Below, in pieces: positions 22,276 to 30,819 of a stretch of DNA of 64,000 bases. The position numbers and the translations under genes were made by a program. The stretch comes from Arthrobacter sp. (GTDB lineage Bacteria > Actinomycetota > Actinomycetes > Actinomycetales > Micrococcaceae). Under the pieces are notes generated by a model. That model was not told where the DNA came from, made no database searches, and saw nothing but the letters and a program-made list of their open reading frames with translations. The DNA lies in NCBI GenBank assembly GCA_023264815.1, contig JAHFUZ010000009.1, forward strand, positions 62,001-126,000, written 5' to 3'. The first letter of the stretch is position 1. Each line of letters starts with the position of its first letter.

Positions 22276-24897
22276 CTAACCGGTGGTGAGCGTGACGTCG
22301 TCCACGAACATCCAGGTGTCGTCGGCAGGCACGGCGCCATCGAGGTGGACGTTGAACCAGAGGGTGATGCTTTGGCCCCGGTAGGCGCTGAGGTCGGCGG
22401 TGACCAGGGTCCAGGTGGCGGAGTTGCTGGCGCGTTTGAAGAGGCTCCGCAGGACGGTGCCGGTGCTGGAGCGCAGTTGTGCTTCCGACCAGTCGTAGCG
22501 GCAGGCGGTGCCGGAACAGGGTTCATCGGTGGTGTGGGGCTTGTACCAGAAGGACAGGGTGGGTGTTCCGGTGGCCGGGACCGTGATGGTCTGGGACAGG
22601 ATGCTGTCGCCGAGGGGCTCCGCGCCCGAGGCCAGGCCGACCAGGGCGGAGCCGGTTCCGGTACGGGCGGTGGTGGAGGCCACGGGGGCCCGGACGCCGC
22701 CGGTGGTCCAGCCGGTGAGGCCCGATTCGAACCCGCCGTTGGTGAATGTGCCCGGGGTGGCTACGGCTGGAGTGACGCTGTTGGAAGGCCCGGACGCCGG
22801 GGAGGTGCCGATGGCGTTGGTGGCGGTGACGGTGAACGTGTAGGCGGTGCCGTTGGTGAGTCCGGTGACGCTGGTGCTGGTGGCGGGCGGGTTGCCGGTG
22901 ACGGTGACCGGCGTGAGGTTGGTGGTGCCGGTGCGGGGGGTCACCGTGTACGAGGTGATGGCCGAGCCGCCGTTGTTGGGTGCAGTCCAGGCGACGGTCG
23001 CGGAGGCATTTCCGGCGGTGGCGGTAACCCCGCTTGGTGCCGCCGGTGCCGTGGGGGCCGGGGCAAACGCCTGGACGCCCTGGCGGACGGTGACCATGGC
23101 CAGTCCGCTGTTCTTGACTGCGGCCAGATGGGAGTCGAACGCGGCCGTGGGGGTGTTGTAGATGTCGCCGCCGATATTCGCTCCGATCTCGTGGTACACC
23201 AGCACCAGCCAGGTGTTGTTGGTCTTCGCGGAATTGATCCAGCCCTGGACCGTTGCGTTGGAGGTGGTGGAGACGACGTTCTGGACGAGGATGTTGTACG
23301 GATCGAAGCCGGCCCGGGCGTTGAATCCGCCGTCCGTGTTGCGCTGCGAGGCGTAGTAGTTCTTGACCGCTGCCGTAGTGGTTGCGTTGTACGCCCCGTA
23401 GGGCGACGCAAAGTCGATGGCGGCCGTAGGCCCAAACATCTGCTGCAGCGTGGCCCTGCTCTGCGAGAGCTCGTTGTTGCGCTGGGTGGCCGTGAGCGTG
23501 GTCAGGTCCGAATGGGTGACGGTGTGGGAAGCGATCTCGTCGCCGCGGTTGGCGAACCCCTGGATCTGTGCCTGCGTCATGTACGTCGGCGTCTGGCCGA
23601 TCGCCTCCGTGTAGATGTACATCGTGGCCGGAACCCCGTACTTGTTCAGGACCGGCAGCGCATTGTTGAACTGGCTGGCCCACCCATCGTCGAGTGCCAC
23701 GCTCACCATGCCGCCGGTCGGTACCGGTGCGGTGGGGGTGACGGTGGCGGAGGGCGTGGAGGCGGGGGAGGTGCCGATGGCGTTGGTGGCGGTGACGGTG
23801 AAGGTGTAGGCGGTGCCGTTGGTGAGTCCGGTGATGGTGGTGCTGGTGGCGGGTGGGTTGCCGGTGATGGTGACGGGGGTGAGGTTGGTGGTGCCGGTGC
23901 GTGGGGTGACGGTGTAGGAGGTGATGGCTGATCCGCCGTTGCTGGCGGGTGCGGTCCAGCTGACGGTCGCGGCGGCGTTTCCGGCGGTGGCGGTGACTCC
24001 GGTGGGTGCTCCCGGTGCCGTGGCGGCCGGGGCGGTCATCGCCTGGACACCTTGGCGGACGGTGACCATGGCCAGTCCGCTGTTCTTGACTGCAGCCAGA
24101 TTGGCATCGAGCGCGGCGGTGTCCGTGTGATAAATATCGCCGCCGATGTTCGCCCCGATCTCGTGGTAGACCAGCACCAGCCAGGTGTTGTTGGCCTTCG
24201 CGGAATTGATCCAGCCCTGGACCGTTGCGTTGGAGGTGGTGGAGACCACGTTCTGGACCAGGATGTTGTACGGATCGAAGCCGGTCTGCGAGTTGAAACC
24301 CTCGTCGGTGTTGCGCTGGGTAGCGTAGTAATTCCTCACCGCCGTCGTAGTGGTCGCGTTGTACGCCCCGTAGGGGGACGCGAAATCGATCCCGGCGGTG
24401 GGACCAAACATCTGCTGCAGCGTGGCCCTGCTTTGCGAGAGTTCGGTGTTGCGCTCGGTGGCAGTAAGCGTGGTCAGGTCCGCGTGGCTGACAGTATGGG
24501 AGGCGATTTCGTCGCCGCGGCTGGCGAACCCCTGGATCTGTGCCTGCGTCATGTAGAGCGGAACGTCGTTGATCCCCTCCGTGTAGATGTACATCGTGGC
24601 CGGAACCCCGTATTTGTTCAGGACCGGCAGCGCGTTGTTGTATTGGCTGGCCCACCCGTCGTCAAAGGTCACACTCACCATGCCGGTGATCGCCGCATGG
24701 GCGCTGGGGCCGGTCCAGAGGGAAGCGCCGGCAACCACTACGCCCAAAGCCAGTGGAACCGCCGCCAGTCGGCTGACCGATGCCCGATGGCGGTTTTCGG
24801 GCTGTCCCGGCGCCGAACGGCGCTGCAGGGATCCCGCAGGTGCAGACCTGTTCCAGAAGATGCTCCGCAGTACCCGGAATCGGTTCATGAGTTCCAT
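22276..24897 (-). CDS. Secreted double-NodB polysaccharide deacetylase with FnIII modules
   Basis: The frame is open from 25014. ATG 24897 is preferred because a signal peptide then follows (AAVPLALGVVVAGASLW, cleavage after AHA near residue 68), giving 873 aa. Order: NodB 1 (about 71-295, TFDDG, SHTVSHAD, FASPYG), FnIII (about 305-390), NodB 2 (about 397-620, ALDDG, SHTVTHSD), FnIII, and a C-terminal jelly-roll carbohydrate-binding-like domain (about 720-873, FTNGGFESGLTGW). The two NodB-FnIII units are near-identical at DNA level with a 972-bp period. It probably acts on cell-wall or extracellular amino-sugar polymers. It bounds the restriction island on the right. Confidence 0.87.
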   Translation of the reverse strand: MELMNRFRVLRSIFWNRSAPAGSLQRRSAPGQPENRHRASVSRLAAVPLALGVVVAGASLWTGPSAHAAITGMVSVTFDDGWASQYNNALPVLNKYGVPATMYIYTEGINDVPLYMTQAQIQGFASRGDEIASHTVSHADLTTLTATERNTELSQSRATLQQMFGPTAGIDFASPYGAYNATTTTAVRNYYATQRNTDEGFNSQTGFDPYNILVQNVVSTTSNATVQGWINSAKANNTWLVLVYHEIGANIGGDIYHTDTAALDANLAAVKNSGLAMVTVRQGVQAMTAPAATAPGAPTGVTATAGNAAATVSWTAPASNGGSAITSYTVTPRTGTTNLTPVTITGNPPATSTTITGLTNGTAYTFTVTATNAIGTSPASTPSATVTPTAPVPTGGMVSVALDDGWASQFNNALPVLNKYGVPATMYIYTEAIGQTPTYMTQAQIQGFANRGDEIASHTVTHSDLTTLTATQRNNELSQSRATLQQMFGPTAAIDFASPYGAYNATTTAAVKNYYASQRNTDGGFNARAGFDPYNILVQNVVSTTSNATVQGWINSAKTNNTWLVLVYHEIGANIGGDIYNTPTAAFDSHLAAVKNSGLAMVTVRQGVQAFAPAPTAPAAPSGVTATAGNASATVAWTAPNNGGSAITSYTVTPRTGTTNLTPVTVTGNPPATSTSVTGLTNGTAYTFTVTATNAIGTSPASGPSNSVTPAVATPGTFTNGGFESGLTGWTTGGVRAPVASTTARTGTGSALVGLASGAEPLGDSILSQTITVPATGTPTLSFWYKPHTTDEPCSGTACRYDWSEAQLRSSTGTVLRSLFKRASNSATWTLVTADLSAYRGQSITLWFNVHLDGAVPADDTWMFVDDVTLTTG
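22750..24703. repeat. 972-bp tandem intragenic duplication
   Basis: Corresponding points in the two NodB-FnIII units lie 972 bp (324 codons) apart; for example the minus-strand GWASQ codons occur near 23680 and 24652. Long runs are identical, including the FnIII linkers and the VQGWINSAK region. Outer limits are approximate. Such identity suggests a recent duplication or continuing gene conversion. Confidence 0.75.
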
Positions 24898-25094
24898 CGT
24901 CTTCGCCCCTGCCTCGTGGGATCCCGTGCTGGCCCGAGGCCGCCGGCCACTGTCCTGGCCGACGGCCTCGCCAGGTGGACCACGGTTGCTGGCCCGCCCG
25001 TATGCTGCAGTCACGGTAGTCCCCGGCAGACCTGAGTGGCCCGAGTCCCACTACTTGTTTTCTTGAGTACCGCCACGTGGGAGCCCCTCAGGCA

Positions 25095-25181
25095 GGTACG
25101 TTCGTTCCGATTGACCCCTGGCCGGGAAGCCGAATACGGCGTAAGCTCATCCTTGACGGAAAAACGGCACGATCGTACCTA
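25095..25181. promoter_or_regulatory. Paired palindrome, right copy, at the hipBA promoter
   Basis: GGTACGTTCGTTCC (25095-25108) and GGCACGATCGTACC (25166-25179) are 71 bp apart. The second sits between -35 TTGACG (25153-25158) and -10 TACCTA (25176-25181; 17-bp spacing), so binding would block the hipBA promoter. The layout fits a HipB autorepressor with two cooperative sites. A second copy of the pair lies at 12364-12449. Confidence 0.68.
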
Positions 25182-25192
25182 TTGGAGGGGCA

Positions 25193-25495
25193 ATGACTGA
25201 GCGGGTTGCGGACGTCATGGCCGCGGAAGTCCGCTCCCGCCGTGGCCAGCTGGGTCTGACCCAGCAGGACCTCGCCGACATGGCCGGGGTCTCGGAGCGC
25301 TTCGTCCGCTTTGTGGAACAGGGCAAGCCGAGCGTCCAACTGGATTCACTGACCGCGGTCCTGGAAACCCTGGGGCTGGAGCTCCGCCTCGCCACAAGAA
25401 CCAGCCACGCGGCCCGCTCGCTCAGCGGCCCGGATGCCGGCCCGGCCGAAAGCCCTCCCAGCAAGTCGGCGAACCCAGGCGAAGCACGGCCATGA
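25193..25495 (+). CDS. hipB: HipB-like XRE antitoxin/repressor
   Basis: This 100-residue protein has an XRE helix-turn-helix (about residues 14-65; LTQQDLADMAGVSERFVRFVEQGKPSV) followed by the HipB-type tail LDSLTAVLETLGLELRL. HipB binds and neutralises HipA and represses the operon. GGAGGGG precedes the ATG. The gene overlaps hipA by 4 bp (ATGA). The palindromes in its promoter are likely HipB sites. Confidence 0.9.
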   Translation: MTERVADVMAAEVRSRRGQLGLTQQDLADMAGVSERFVRFVEQGKPSVQLDSLTAVLETLGLELRLATRTSHAARSLSGPDAGPAESPPSKSANPGEARP

Positions 25496-26736
25496 AGCAC
25501 CGCATCGCGGACATCTACAAGGCGGGCGTTCTGGCCGCGAGGCTCGAAAGGCACGACGGCGGCACGCGGTTCAGCTACCTCCCCGCCTACCTGCGCAGTG
25601 GGGGATCCGCCGTCGCCAGTTCCCTGCCGCTCACCCCCGAACCGGTGCTGTCCGCGGCGGGCGCCGCGCCGCCTTATTTCACTGGACTGCTGCCCGAAGG
25701 CCGCCGGCTCAACGCACTGCGCCGCTCCATCAAGACCAGCGCCGACGACGACCTTTCCCTGCTGATCGCGGCCGGGGCGAACCCGGTGGGCGACGTGCAA
25801 ATCGTGGGCCACGGCGAACCGCTGGACCCGGACGAGCACGCCGTCGAGCTGGATCCCTGGCGGACCGTGGACTTCGACGAGCTGCTGGGCGACCCCGACC
25901 TGATCGACCCTGTGGCCCTGGCAGGTGTGCAGGACAAGTTGTCGGCCGGAATGATCTCGCTGCCCGTTGCCAGCGCCGGCAAGCGGTTCATCCTCAAACT
26001 CAACGCCCCCGAATTCCCTCATGTGGTGGAAAACGAGCTGGTGATGTTCCGCTATGCCGCCAGGCTAAGGATCCCCATCAGCAACGTGCAGCTGATCCGG
26101 GACGTCGCTGGCCGGCCGGGCCTGCTCGTGGAGCGCTTCGACCGGGTCCCGGTTCCGGGCGGAAAGCCGGACCAGATCCACCGCCTGGCAGTGGAGGACG
26201 GCGCACAGGTACTCAAGCTCTACCCGGCGGACAAGTACAACGTGGGCTACGGGACGGTCTGCCGCGCCCTGGCGGACTACTGCGCCGCGCCGCTGCCGGC
26301 CCTGCGCAACCTGGCCATCCAGGGGGCTTTCGCATGGCTGAGCGGCAACGGGGACCTGCACGCCAAAAACGTCTCCATGGTGCAGCAGCCCGGCGGCGAA
26401 TGGACCATCGCCCCGGTCTACGACCTGCCCTCCACCGTGGTCTACGGCGACAAAACCCTCGCGCTGACCCTTGACGGGAAGCGCAGCGGGATTTCGCGGC
26501 GGCACTTCCTGGGCTGGGCCACCGACCTGGGGCTCACGGACCGGACTGCCACCCAGGTGGTGGAGCTCGCCCTCAAGGCGTCAGGTCCGCTGGTGGCCGA
26601 CCTCGAAGCCGGAACCGCTTTCGCCGGCCTGCGGGGGGCAAAGGGGACCGACGACGGCGGCTCACCCTTTCCTGACATGGTCACCCGTGCATGGGTCAAG
26701 GAGCTCAAGCACCGCAGGCGCTTACTGGAGGGCTGA
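25492..26736 (+). CDS. hipA: HipA-like serine/threonine kinase toxin
   Basis: This 414-residue protein has an N-terminal HipA couple-interacting domain (about residues 5-105, LPLTPEPVLSAAGAAPPYFTGLLPEGRR) and a C-terminal kinase core with catalytic motif NGDLHAKN (about 286-293) and metal-binding motif VYDLPST (about 308-314). HipA kinases phosphorylate glutamyl-tRNA synthetase or related targets, causing growth arrest. Full length and intact catalytic residues suggest it is active. It is translationally coupled to hipB. Confidence 0.9.
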   Translation: MKHRIADIYKAGVLAARLERHDGGTRFSYLPAYLRSGGSAVASSLPLTPEPVLSAAGAAPPYFTGLLPEGRRLNALRRSIKTSADDDLSLLIAAGANPVGDVQIVGHGEPLDPDEHAVELDPWRTVDFDELLGDPDLIDPVALAGVQDKLSAGMISLPVASAGKRFILKLNAPEFPHVVENELVMFRYAARLRIPISNVQLIRDVAGRPGLLVERFDRVPVPGGKPDQIHRLAVEDGAQVLKLYPADKYNVGYGTVCRALADYCAAPLPALRNLAIQGAFAWLSGNGDLHAKNVSMVQQPGGEWTIAPVYDLPSTVVYGDKTLALTLDGKRSGISRRHFLGWATDLGLTDRTATQVVELALKASGPLVADLEAGTAFAGLRGAKGTDDGGSPFPDMVTRAWVKELKHRRRLLEG

Positions 26737-26797
26737 GGCACCCATAGTTGGGCCGCCGTCGGACGTTCCCGGGACCCCCAATTCGCCGTGCAGGTGG

Positions 26798-27415
26798 CTA
26801 AAGGTGCTGAATGCCCGCCCGCTGCATGGCGTCCTTGTAGACCTCCACGCTCTTGGCCAGCAGGTCCTCCTGCTTGGCTTCCGAAACAGCAAAGGCCCGC
26901 CCGCCGAGCGCGCTGGCCTTATAGATCTTGATGCCGCTGTTCTTCAGTGAGGAATGGTAGGTCTTCTCAAAAAGGGTGAGGAACGTGGAAGCGTCCGTGC
27001 CGTGGGCGATCACTGCGGAGACTCGTTTGTTGATCTTCAGGAACTGCCGGAAGGGCCGCAGCCCGTCGGTTTTCTCCTGGACATTCAGGGCCGAGGGCAG
27101 CTCCGGGTCGCGGATCCAGGGGTAGGCGTTCCACGGCATCACGTAGCGGGGATCCAGCTCCGCGAGCTCGTAGATCTGGGTGGCGCGGCGGGCTGCTTCG
27201 TCGTCGTTGAAGTGGGAAACGAAGCCTGACTCGGTGCCCTTGCCGGGGCTCACATGGAGGCTGACGATCCGGCATTCGTCTTCGTCGTGCACGGGATCGA
27301 TGTAGGGGACAACAGACCCTGGCTTCTTTTCCATCAGTTCGTCGCAAAGCTGCGTGACCGCCGCGATGTTTGGTTCCTGTAGCAGGGCCTTTTTTTCGTC
27401 CCAGTCAATCGTCAC
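26798..27415 (-). CDS. Uracil-DNA glycosylase superfamily-like protein
   Basis: This 205-residue protein starts at GTG 27415 with GGGAGAG upstream. The region VSLHVSPGKGTESGFVSHFNDDEAARRATQIYE, then MPWNAYPWIRDPE, resembles the early motif and the N-x-Y-P-W loop of divergent UDG-superfamily proteins, and KTYHSSLKNSG resembles the late His motif. Canonical catalytic motifs are not clear, so the assignment to a DNA-repair fold is tentative. It is divergent from a GIY-YIG-like gene, with 126 bp between. Confidence 0.6.
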   Translation of the reverse strand: MTIDWDEKKALLQEPNIAAVTQLCDELMEKKPGSVVPYIDPVHDEDECRIVSLHVSPGKGTESGFVSHFNDDEAARRATQIYELAELDPRYVMPWNAYPWIRDPELPSALNVQEKTDGLRPFRQFLKINKRVSAVIAHGTDASTFLTLFEKTYHSSLKNSGIKIYKASALGGRAFAVSEAKQEDLLAKSVEVYKDAMQRAGIQHL

Positions 27416-27541
27416 GATCTCTCCCTCAGCAGCAAGGCGTCCAGAATCAGGCGTCTAAAGCCACTCTACGCTTTTGGGCGTTGAGGTGTGCAGTGCTGAT
27501 TGGGACGCCGGACCACGGCGGGGCCGGGTAACGTCATCAGG

Positions 27542-28042
27542 ATGAACAGGAAAACGCTCAAGTCTGACGGCTTTACCGGCTTCAGGAGCTTCGACAGCCT
27601 TGAGATCATGAGGGTTCCGCAGGGTACTGGCATATTCGCCGTCCTGCGGCCGACCGAGTTCGAGCCGCACTTCCTGAAAAGAAGCACCGCCGGAGTCTTC
27701 AAAAAGAAGATCCCCACCCTCACGGCGGACGCCATCCTGGCCGAGTGGGTAGACGGCGCCGACATTCTCTACATCGGCAAAGCCGGGCCCGGAAGCAAAG
27801 GCAACCGCGGCCTCCGCCACCAGATCAAGGAGTTCCTTGATTTCGGGCGGGGCCTGCCGCCGGGCCACTGGGACGGCCGCCTGATCTGGCAGCTGACCCA
27901 CACGGACGAGCTCATCATCGCGTGGAAGGAACTCCCGGCAGAGGAGGTGAACAAGGCCGAGGCGGCGTATCACGCAGCCTTCGTTGCGGACCACGGCAAA
28001 CTGCCGTTCGCCAACCTGGTGCAGGCCAAGGCCAGAAGCTAG
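27542..28042 (+). CDS. GIY-YIG nuclease-like protein
   Basis: This 166-residue protein is read from ATG 27542, which lies 7 nt after a TAACGT -10-like hexamer (leaderless layout). The sequence contains GTGIFAVLRP and DILYIGKAGPG, positions matching the GIY and YIG strands, followed by RGLRHQIKEFL with the conserved Arg and a late KAEAAYHAAFVADHGKLPFANL segment with a possible catalytic Glu. The whole pattern fits a compact single-domain GIY-YIG-fold protein. It overlaps the convergent S4 gene by 4 bp. Substrate is unknown. Confidence 0.62.
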   Translation: MNRKTLKSDGFTGFRSFDSLEIMRVPQGTGIFAVLRPTEFEPHFLKRSTAGVFKKKIPTLTADAILAEWVDGADILYIGKAGPGSKGNRGLRHQIKEFLDFGRGLPPGHWDGRLIWQLTHTDELIIAWKELPAEEVNKAEAAYHAAFVADHGKLPFANLVQAKARS

Positions 28043-28419
28043 GAGCCCTTGAGCCGTTCCATCTCGCGGCGGTCCTTTTTGGTGGGCCGTCCTGCCCCGC
28101 GGTCCCGCTGCGGAAGGCCCAGCGCCGGCGCGACGGGGCGCGGCGGAGTGTGGTCGGTGAAGCAGTGCGATGCAGCCTCAGCACCCACACGCTTCGCGAT
28201 CAGGCGCCGGACTTCGAGGATGCGCTCGTAACCTGACATCCGTATGGTCACAGTCTCGCCTGTCACCAGCGTGGCGGAGGCTTTGGCCGGGCTGCCATTG
28301 AGCCGTACATGCCCGGCCCGGCACGCTGCGGTGGCGGCTGAGCGGGTTTTGTAGGCACGGATTGCCCACAGCCACGCATCAAGACGGACGCTGGTGGGGG
28401 AGGCAGGAAGGCTGGTCAT
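28039..28419 (-). CDS. S4-domain RNA-binding protein (Hsp15-like)
   Basis: This 126-residue protein starts MTSLPASPTSVRLDAWLWAI. The S4 RNA-binding domain is RLDAWLWAIRAYKTRSAATAACRAGHVRLNG (about residues 11-41), continuing through GETVTIRMSG. The C-terminal basic tail (GRPTKKDRREMERLKGS) is typical of the Hsp15/HslR family, which binds stalled 50S subunits carrying nascent chains. ATG 28419 is chosen over the longer frame because the S4 domain begins directly after it and a TATACT -10 lies 11 nt upstream. Confidence 0.85.
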   Translation of the reverse strand: MTSLPASPTSVRLDAWLWAIRAYKTRSAATAACRAGHVRLNGSPAKASATLVTGETVTIRMSGYERILEVRRLIAKRVGAEAASHCFTDHTPPRPVAPALGLPQRDRGAGRPTKKDRREMERLKGS

Positions 28420-28462
28420 GGCTGGCACCGAGTATACGGTGTGGCAACTCCGAACGGGCAGT

Positions 28463-29452
28463 TCAGGGGGTGGCCAGCGGAAGTGTGATCCGCATGGTGG
28501 TTCCGCCCGGGCCTGTGCTGGCGATCTCAACTGTCCCGCCGGCGGCGGTGGCCACATCGCGTACCAGGGCCAGCCCGATGCCGAAGCTGCGTCGCACCGT
28601 CCTTCCGTCCGGCCGCGGCGTCCGGACGAAGCGCTCAAAGATCCTGTCACGCTCGACGCCGGAGATCCCGCTTCCCGTATCCGTCACCGTGATGAGCGCG
28701 CTGCGACGGCTCGCTGCCGCGGCGAGGGTGATGGTCCCGCCTGCCGGTGTGTGTGCCAAGGCGTTGTCAGCCAGCGCCACGATAGCGCGGCGCAAGCTGC
28801 TTTCGTCGATCCGGGCCAGCGGACGAGCACCCGCTGTGACTGCGACGCTGACATCCTGGTCTTGGGCGATGATCCGGACGCTCTCCGCAACGGATTCCAT
28901 CACGCCCGCCACATCAATCGGGTCCGCAGGGGTTTCCGCGGCATCTCCCGTAGCGGCCAGGAGAAGTTCGTTGACGATTGCCGTCAGTGCCGAGGTGTCC
29001 TGCCGGATCCGGGCCAGCGCCTGGCCCGGCTTCGACTTGGCCGGGGTGTCACGCTGGGCCAGCTGGATCCGCGCGTCCAGGATGGCCAACGGTGTCCGCA
29101 GTTCGTGGCTGGCATCCTGGACGAAGCGGCGCTGCAGGGCCATGGCCGCGCCCAGGGGTTCAATAGCGCTCCGGGCACTGAACCAGCCGATCACGCCGGC
29201 GAGGACGATCCCTGCCGCGCCGGCGATGATCAGGGCTTTGAGCAGGTCCTTGTAGTCAAGGTACGCAAAGTCGGCGGCCGGGCTGGACGTGCCGGGCAGT
29301 TCCGGGTGGGACAGCTGGTTGGTGAGGTAGATCGCGGCCCCCGCCAGCAGGCAGAGGACCATCACGGCGCAGGCGGCACTGATGCGGACAGCGATCCGGA
29401 AGGAGGCCTTGCGGAGGGTGGCCAGGTCCGGGTCTGCGGCGCGCTCATTCAT
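28463..29452 (-). CDS. Two-component sensor histidine kinase
   Basis: This 329-residue protein has two membrane helices (about 20-42 and 70-92) around a short extracellular loop (about 43-69). The HisKA H-box QDASHELRTPLAIL (about 110-123) is followed by a HATPase domain with N-box DNALAHTPAGG, G1 DTGSGIS and G2 FGIGLALV. There is no long sensor domain, so it may sense a membrane or lipid signal. ATG 29452 overlaps the response-regulator stop by 8 bp. It is last in the PAP2-DedA-regulator-kinase operon. Confidence 0.92.
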   Translation of the reverse strand: MNERAADPDLATLRKASFRIAVRISAACAVMVLCLLAGAAIYLTNQLSHPELPGTSSPAADFAYLDYKDLLKALIIAGAAGIVLAGVIGWFSARSAIEPLGAAMALQRRFVQDASHELRTPLAILDARIQLAQRDTPAKSKPGQALARIRQDTSALTAIVNELLLAATGDAAETPADPIDVAGVMESVAESVRIIAQDQDVSVAVTAGARPLARIDESSLRRAIVALADNALAHTPAGGTITLAAAASRRSALITVTDTGSGISGVERDRIFERFVRTPRPDGRTVRRSFGIGLALVRDVATAAGGTVEIASTGPGGTTMRITLPLATP

Positions 29453-30113
29453 GGCCGTCCCCGATCTGGTAGCCGACACCGTGGACTGTGCGGATCACGT
29501 TCCGGGAAATCTTGCGGCGCAGATGGTGGACGTAGGTGTCGATCACGCTTGGCTGGTCGGTGGACGGGAAGACGGAACCGATGAGCTCGTCCCGGCTGAA
29601 GACACGGTCCGGGTCTGTGGCGAGGGCCGCCAGCAACTCGCATTCCTTCGCGGTCAGGGTCACCAGTGGTCCGTACACGGACCGCACGGAACGGCCGACG
29701 GCGTTCAGTTCCCAGTCGCCGATACTCACCGTCGGCTGGGTGTAGCTGCGCGTCAGTGCGCGCAGGCGCGCACCCAGCTCCCCGGCGTCGAACGGTTTGC
29801 TCATGTAGTCATTCGCCCCGGCGTCGAGGCCGCGGACCTTCTCGTCCGTGGCGCCCAGCGCAGTCAGGATGAGCACCGGCGTCGAAATTCCTTTTGCCCG
29901 AAGGGCGCTGATCAGCGCGATCCCGTCCAGTCCGGGCAGGCCACGGTCGATCACCATGACATCCCACGGTTGCCCGAGTGCGGAGCTCAGGCCACGCCTT
30001 CCGTCCGCGACCAGGCTGATCCGGTAGTCGCCTTCCAGCAGCTCGGCAATAAGCGGGCCCAGGACCGGATCGTCCTCGACCAGTAGCAGGGACGGCCGGG
30101 CATCAGTTGTCAT
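29445..30113 (-). CDS. OmpR/PhoB-family response regulator (QseB/PmrA-like)
   Basis: This 222-residue protein has a receiver domain (about 8-120: acidic VEDD, phospho-acceptor Asp in VMVIDRGLPGLDG, Thr in LILTAL, Lys in MSKPFD) and an OmpR-type winged HTH (about 130-218: LTAKECELLAALATDPDRVFSRDELI, then VIDTYVHHLRRKI). The sequence is of the QseB/PmrA branch. A CTTAA direct repeat with 11-bp period upstream of the operon (31615-31632) is a probable binding site. The gene starts 4 bp after the dedA stop. Confidence 0.92.
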   Translation of the reverse strand: MTTDARPSLLLVEDDPVLGPLIAELLEGDYRISLVADGRRGLSSALGQPWDVMVIDRGLPGLDGIALISALRAKGISTPVLILTALGATDEKVRGLDAGANDYMSKPFDAGELGARLRALTRSYTQPTVSIGDWELNAVGRSVRSVYGPLVTLTAKECELLAALATDPDRVFSRDELIGSVFPSTDQPSVIDTYVHHLRRKISRNVIRTVHGVGYQIGDGHE

Positions 30114-30117
30114 GGGG

Positions 30118-30819
30118 CTATTCTTCCGCGGCCGGCTCTTTCACGGGCTGATCCTGGGATTCTTCGGCCGGTTCCTTGGCGTTGCCCTTGCTCTTGCGGC
30201 GCTTGAGGTACTCAACGCCCCACGGGATGACCGAGACCAACACCATGGCCACGGCGATCAGGTCGATGTTGTTGGCGATGATTTCGAAGTGCCCCAGCCA
30301 GGAGCCCAGCAAAATTACGGACACGGACCAGGCCACGGCGCCCGCGATGTTCCAGAGGACGAACTTCCGATAGGGGTAGTAAGCGGTCCCGGCTGCCAAC
30401 GGGGCATAGGTGCGCACGATTGGCACAAAGCGGGCCAGTACCACCGCCCCGCCGCCGTGACGGTGGAAGAACTCCTCAGTCTGGGTCAGGTGCGAGGTCT
30501 TCAGGATCCGGGCATCGTCCTTGAACCAGCGCCTGCCGAATTTCCGGCCAAGGAAGAAACCCACCTGGTCCCCGGCCACCGCGGCCAGTGAAACGACGCC
30601 GATCAGGAGCGGGAGGGTGAGGTGCAGCTGTTGATGAAGCAGGCCGGCCGTGAAGAGGAGCGAGTCCCCGGGCAGGAACGGGAAGAGGACCCCGGATTCG
30701 ATGAAGACCATCCCGGCAATGAAAGCTAGGGCGGCCGGTCCAAAGCCCTCGAGGAGCCCTGCGGGATCCAGCGGCGAGGAGTCAGCGGCTGCCGTGGCCA
30801 GTGCATGAAATGTCAGCAT
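30118..30819 (-). CDS. DedA family membrane protein
   Basis: This 233-residue integral membrane protein has the DedA signatures FIESGVLFPFLPGDSLLF (about residues 30-47), a re-entrant GDQVGFFLGRKFG (about 80-92) and RFVPIVRTYAPLAAGTAYYPYRKFVLWN (about 122-149; conserved Arg). DedA proteins translocate phospholipids and undecaprenyl phosphate. ATG 30819 (with AAAGG upstream) is chosen over the much longer frame because the latter overlaps the PAP2 gene. It overlaps PAP2 by 7 bp. The C-terminus is Glu/Lys-rich and cytoplasmic. Confidence 0.9.
   Translation of the reverse strand: MLTFHALATAAADSSPLDPAGLLEGFGPAALAFIAGMVFIESGVLFPFLPGDSLLFTAGLLHQQLHLTLPLLIGVVSLAAVAGDQVGFFLGRKFGRRWFKDDARILKTSHLTQTEEFFHRHGGGAVVLARFVPIVRTYAPLAAGTAYYPYRKFVLWNIAGAVAWSVSVILLGSWLGHFEIIANNIDLIAVAMVLVSVIPWGVEYLKRRKSKGNAKEPAEESQDQPVKEPAAEE

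Noticed and set aside
22523..24655. 710-codon His/Arg-rich open frame on the minus strand
   Set aside because: It is an out-of-frame shadow of the double-NodB deacetylase; its composition reflects codon position only.
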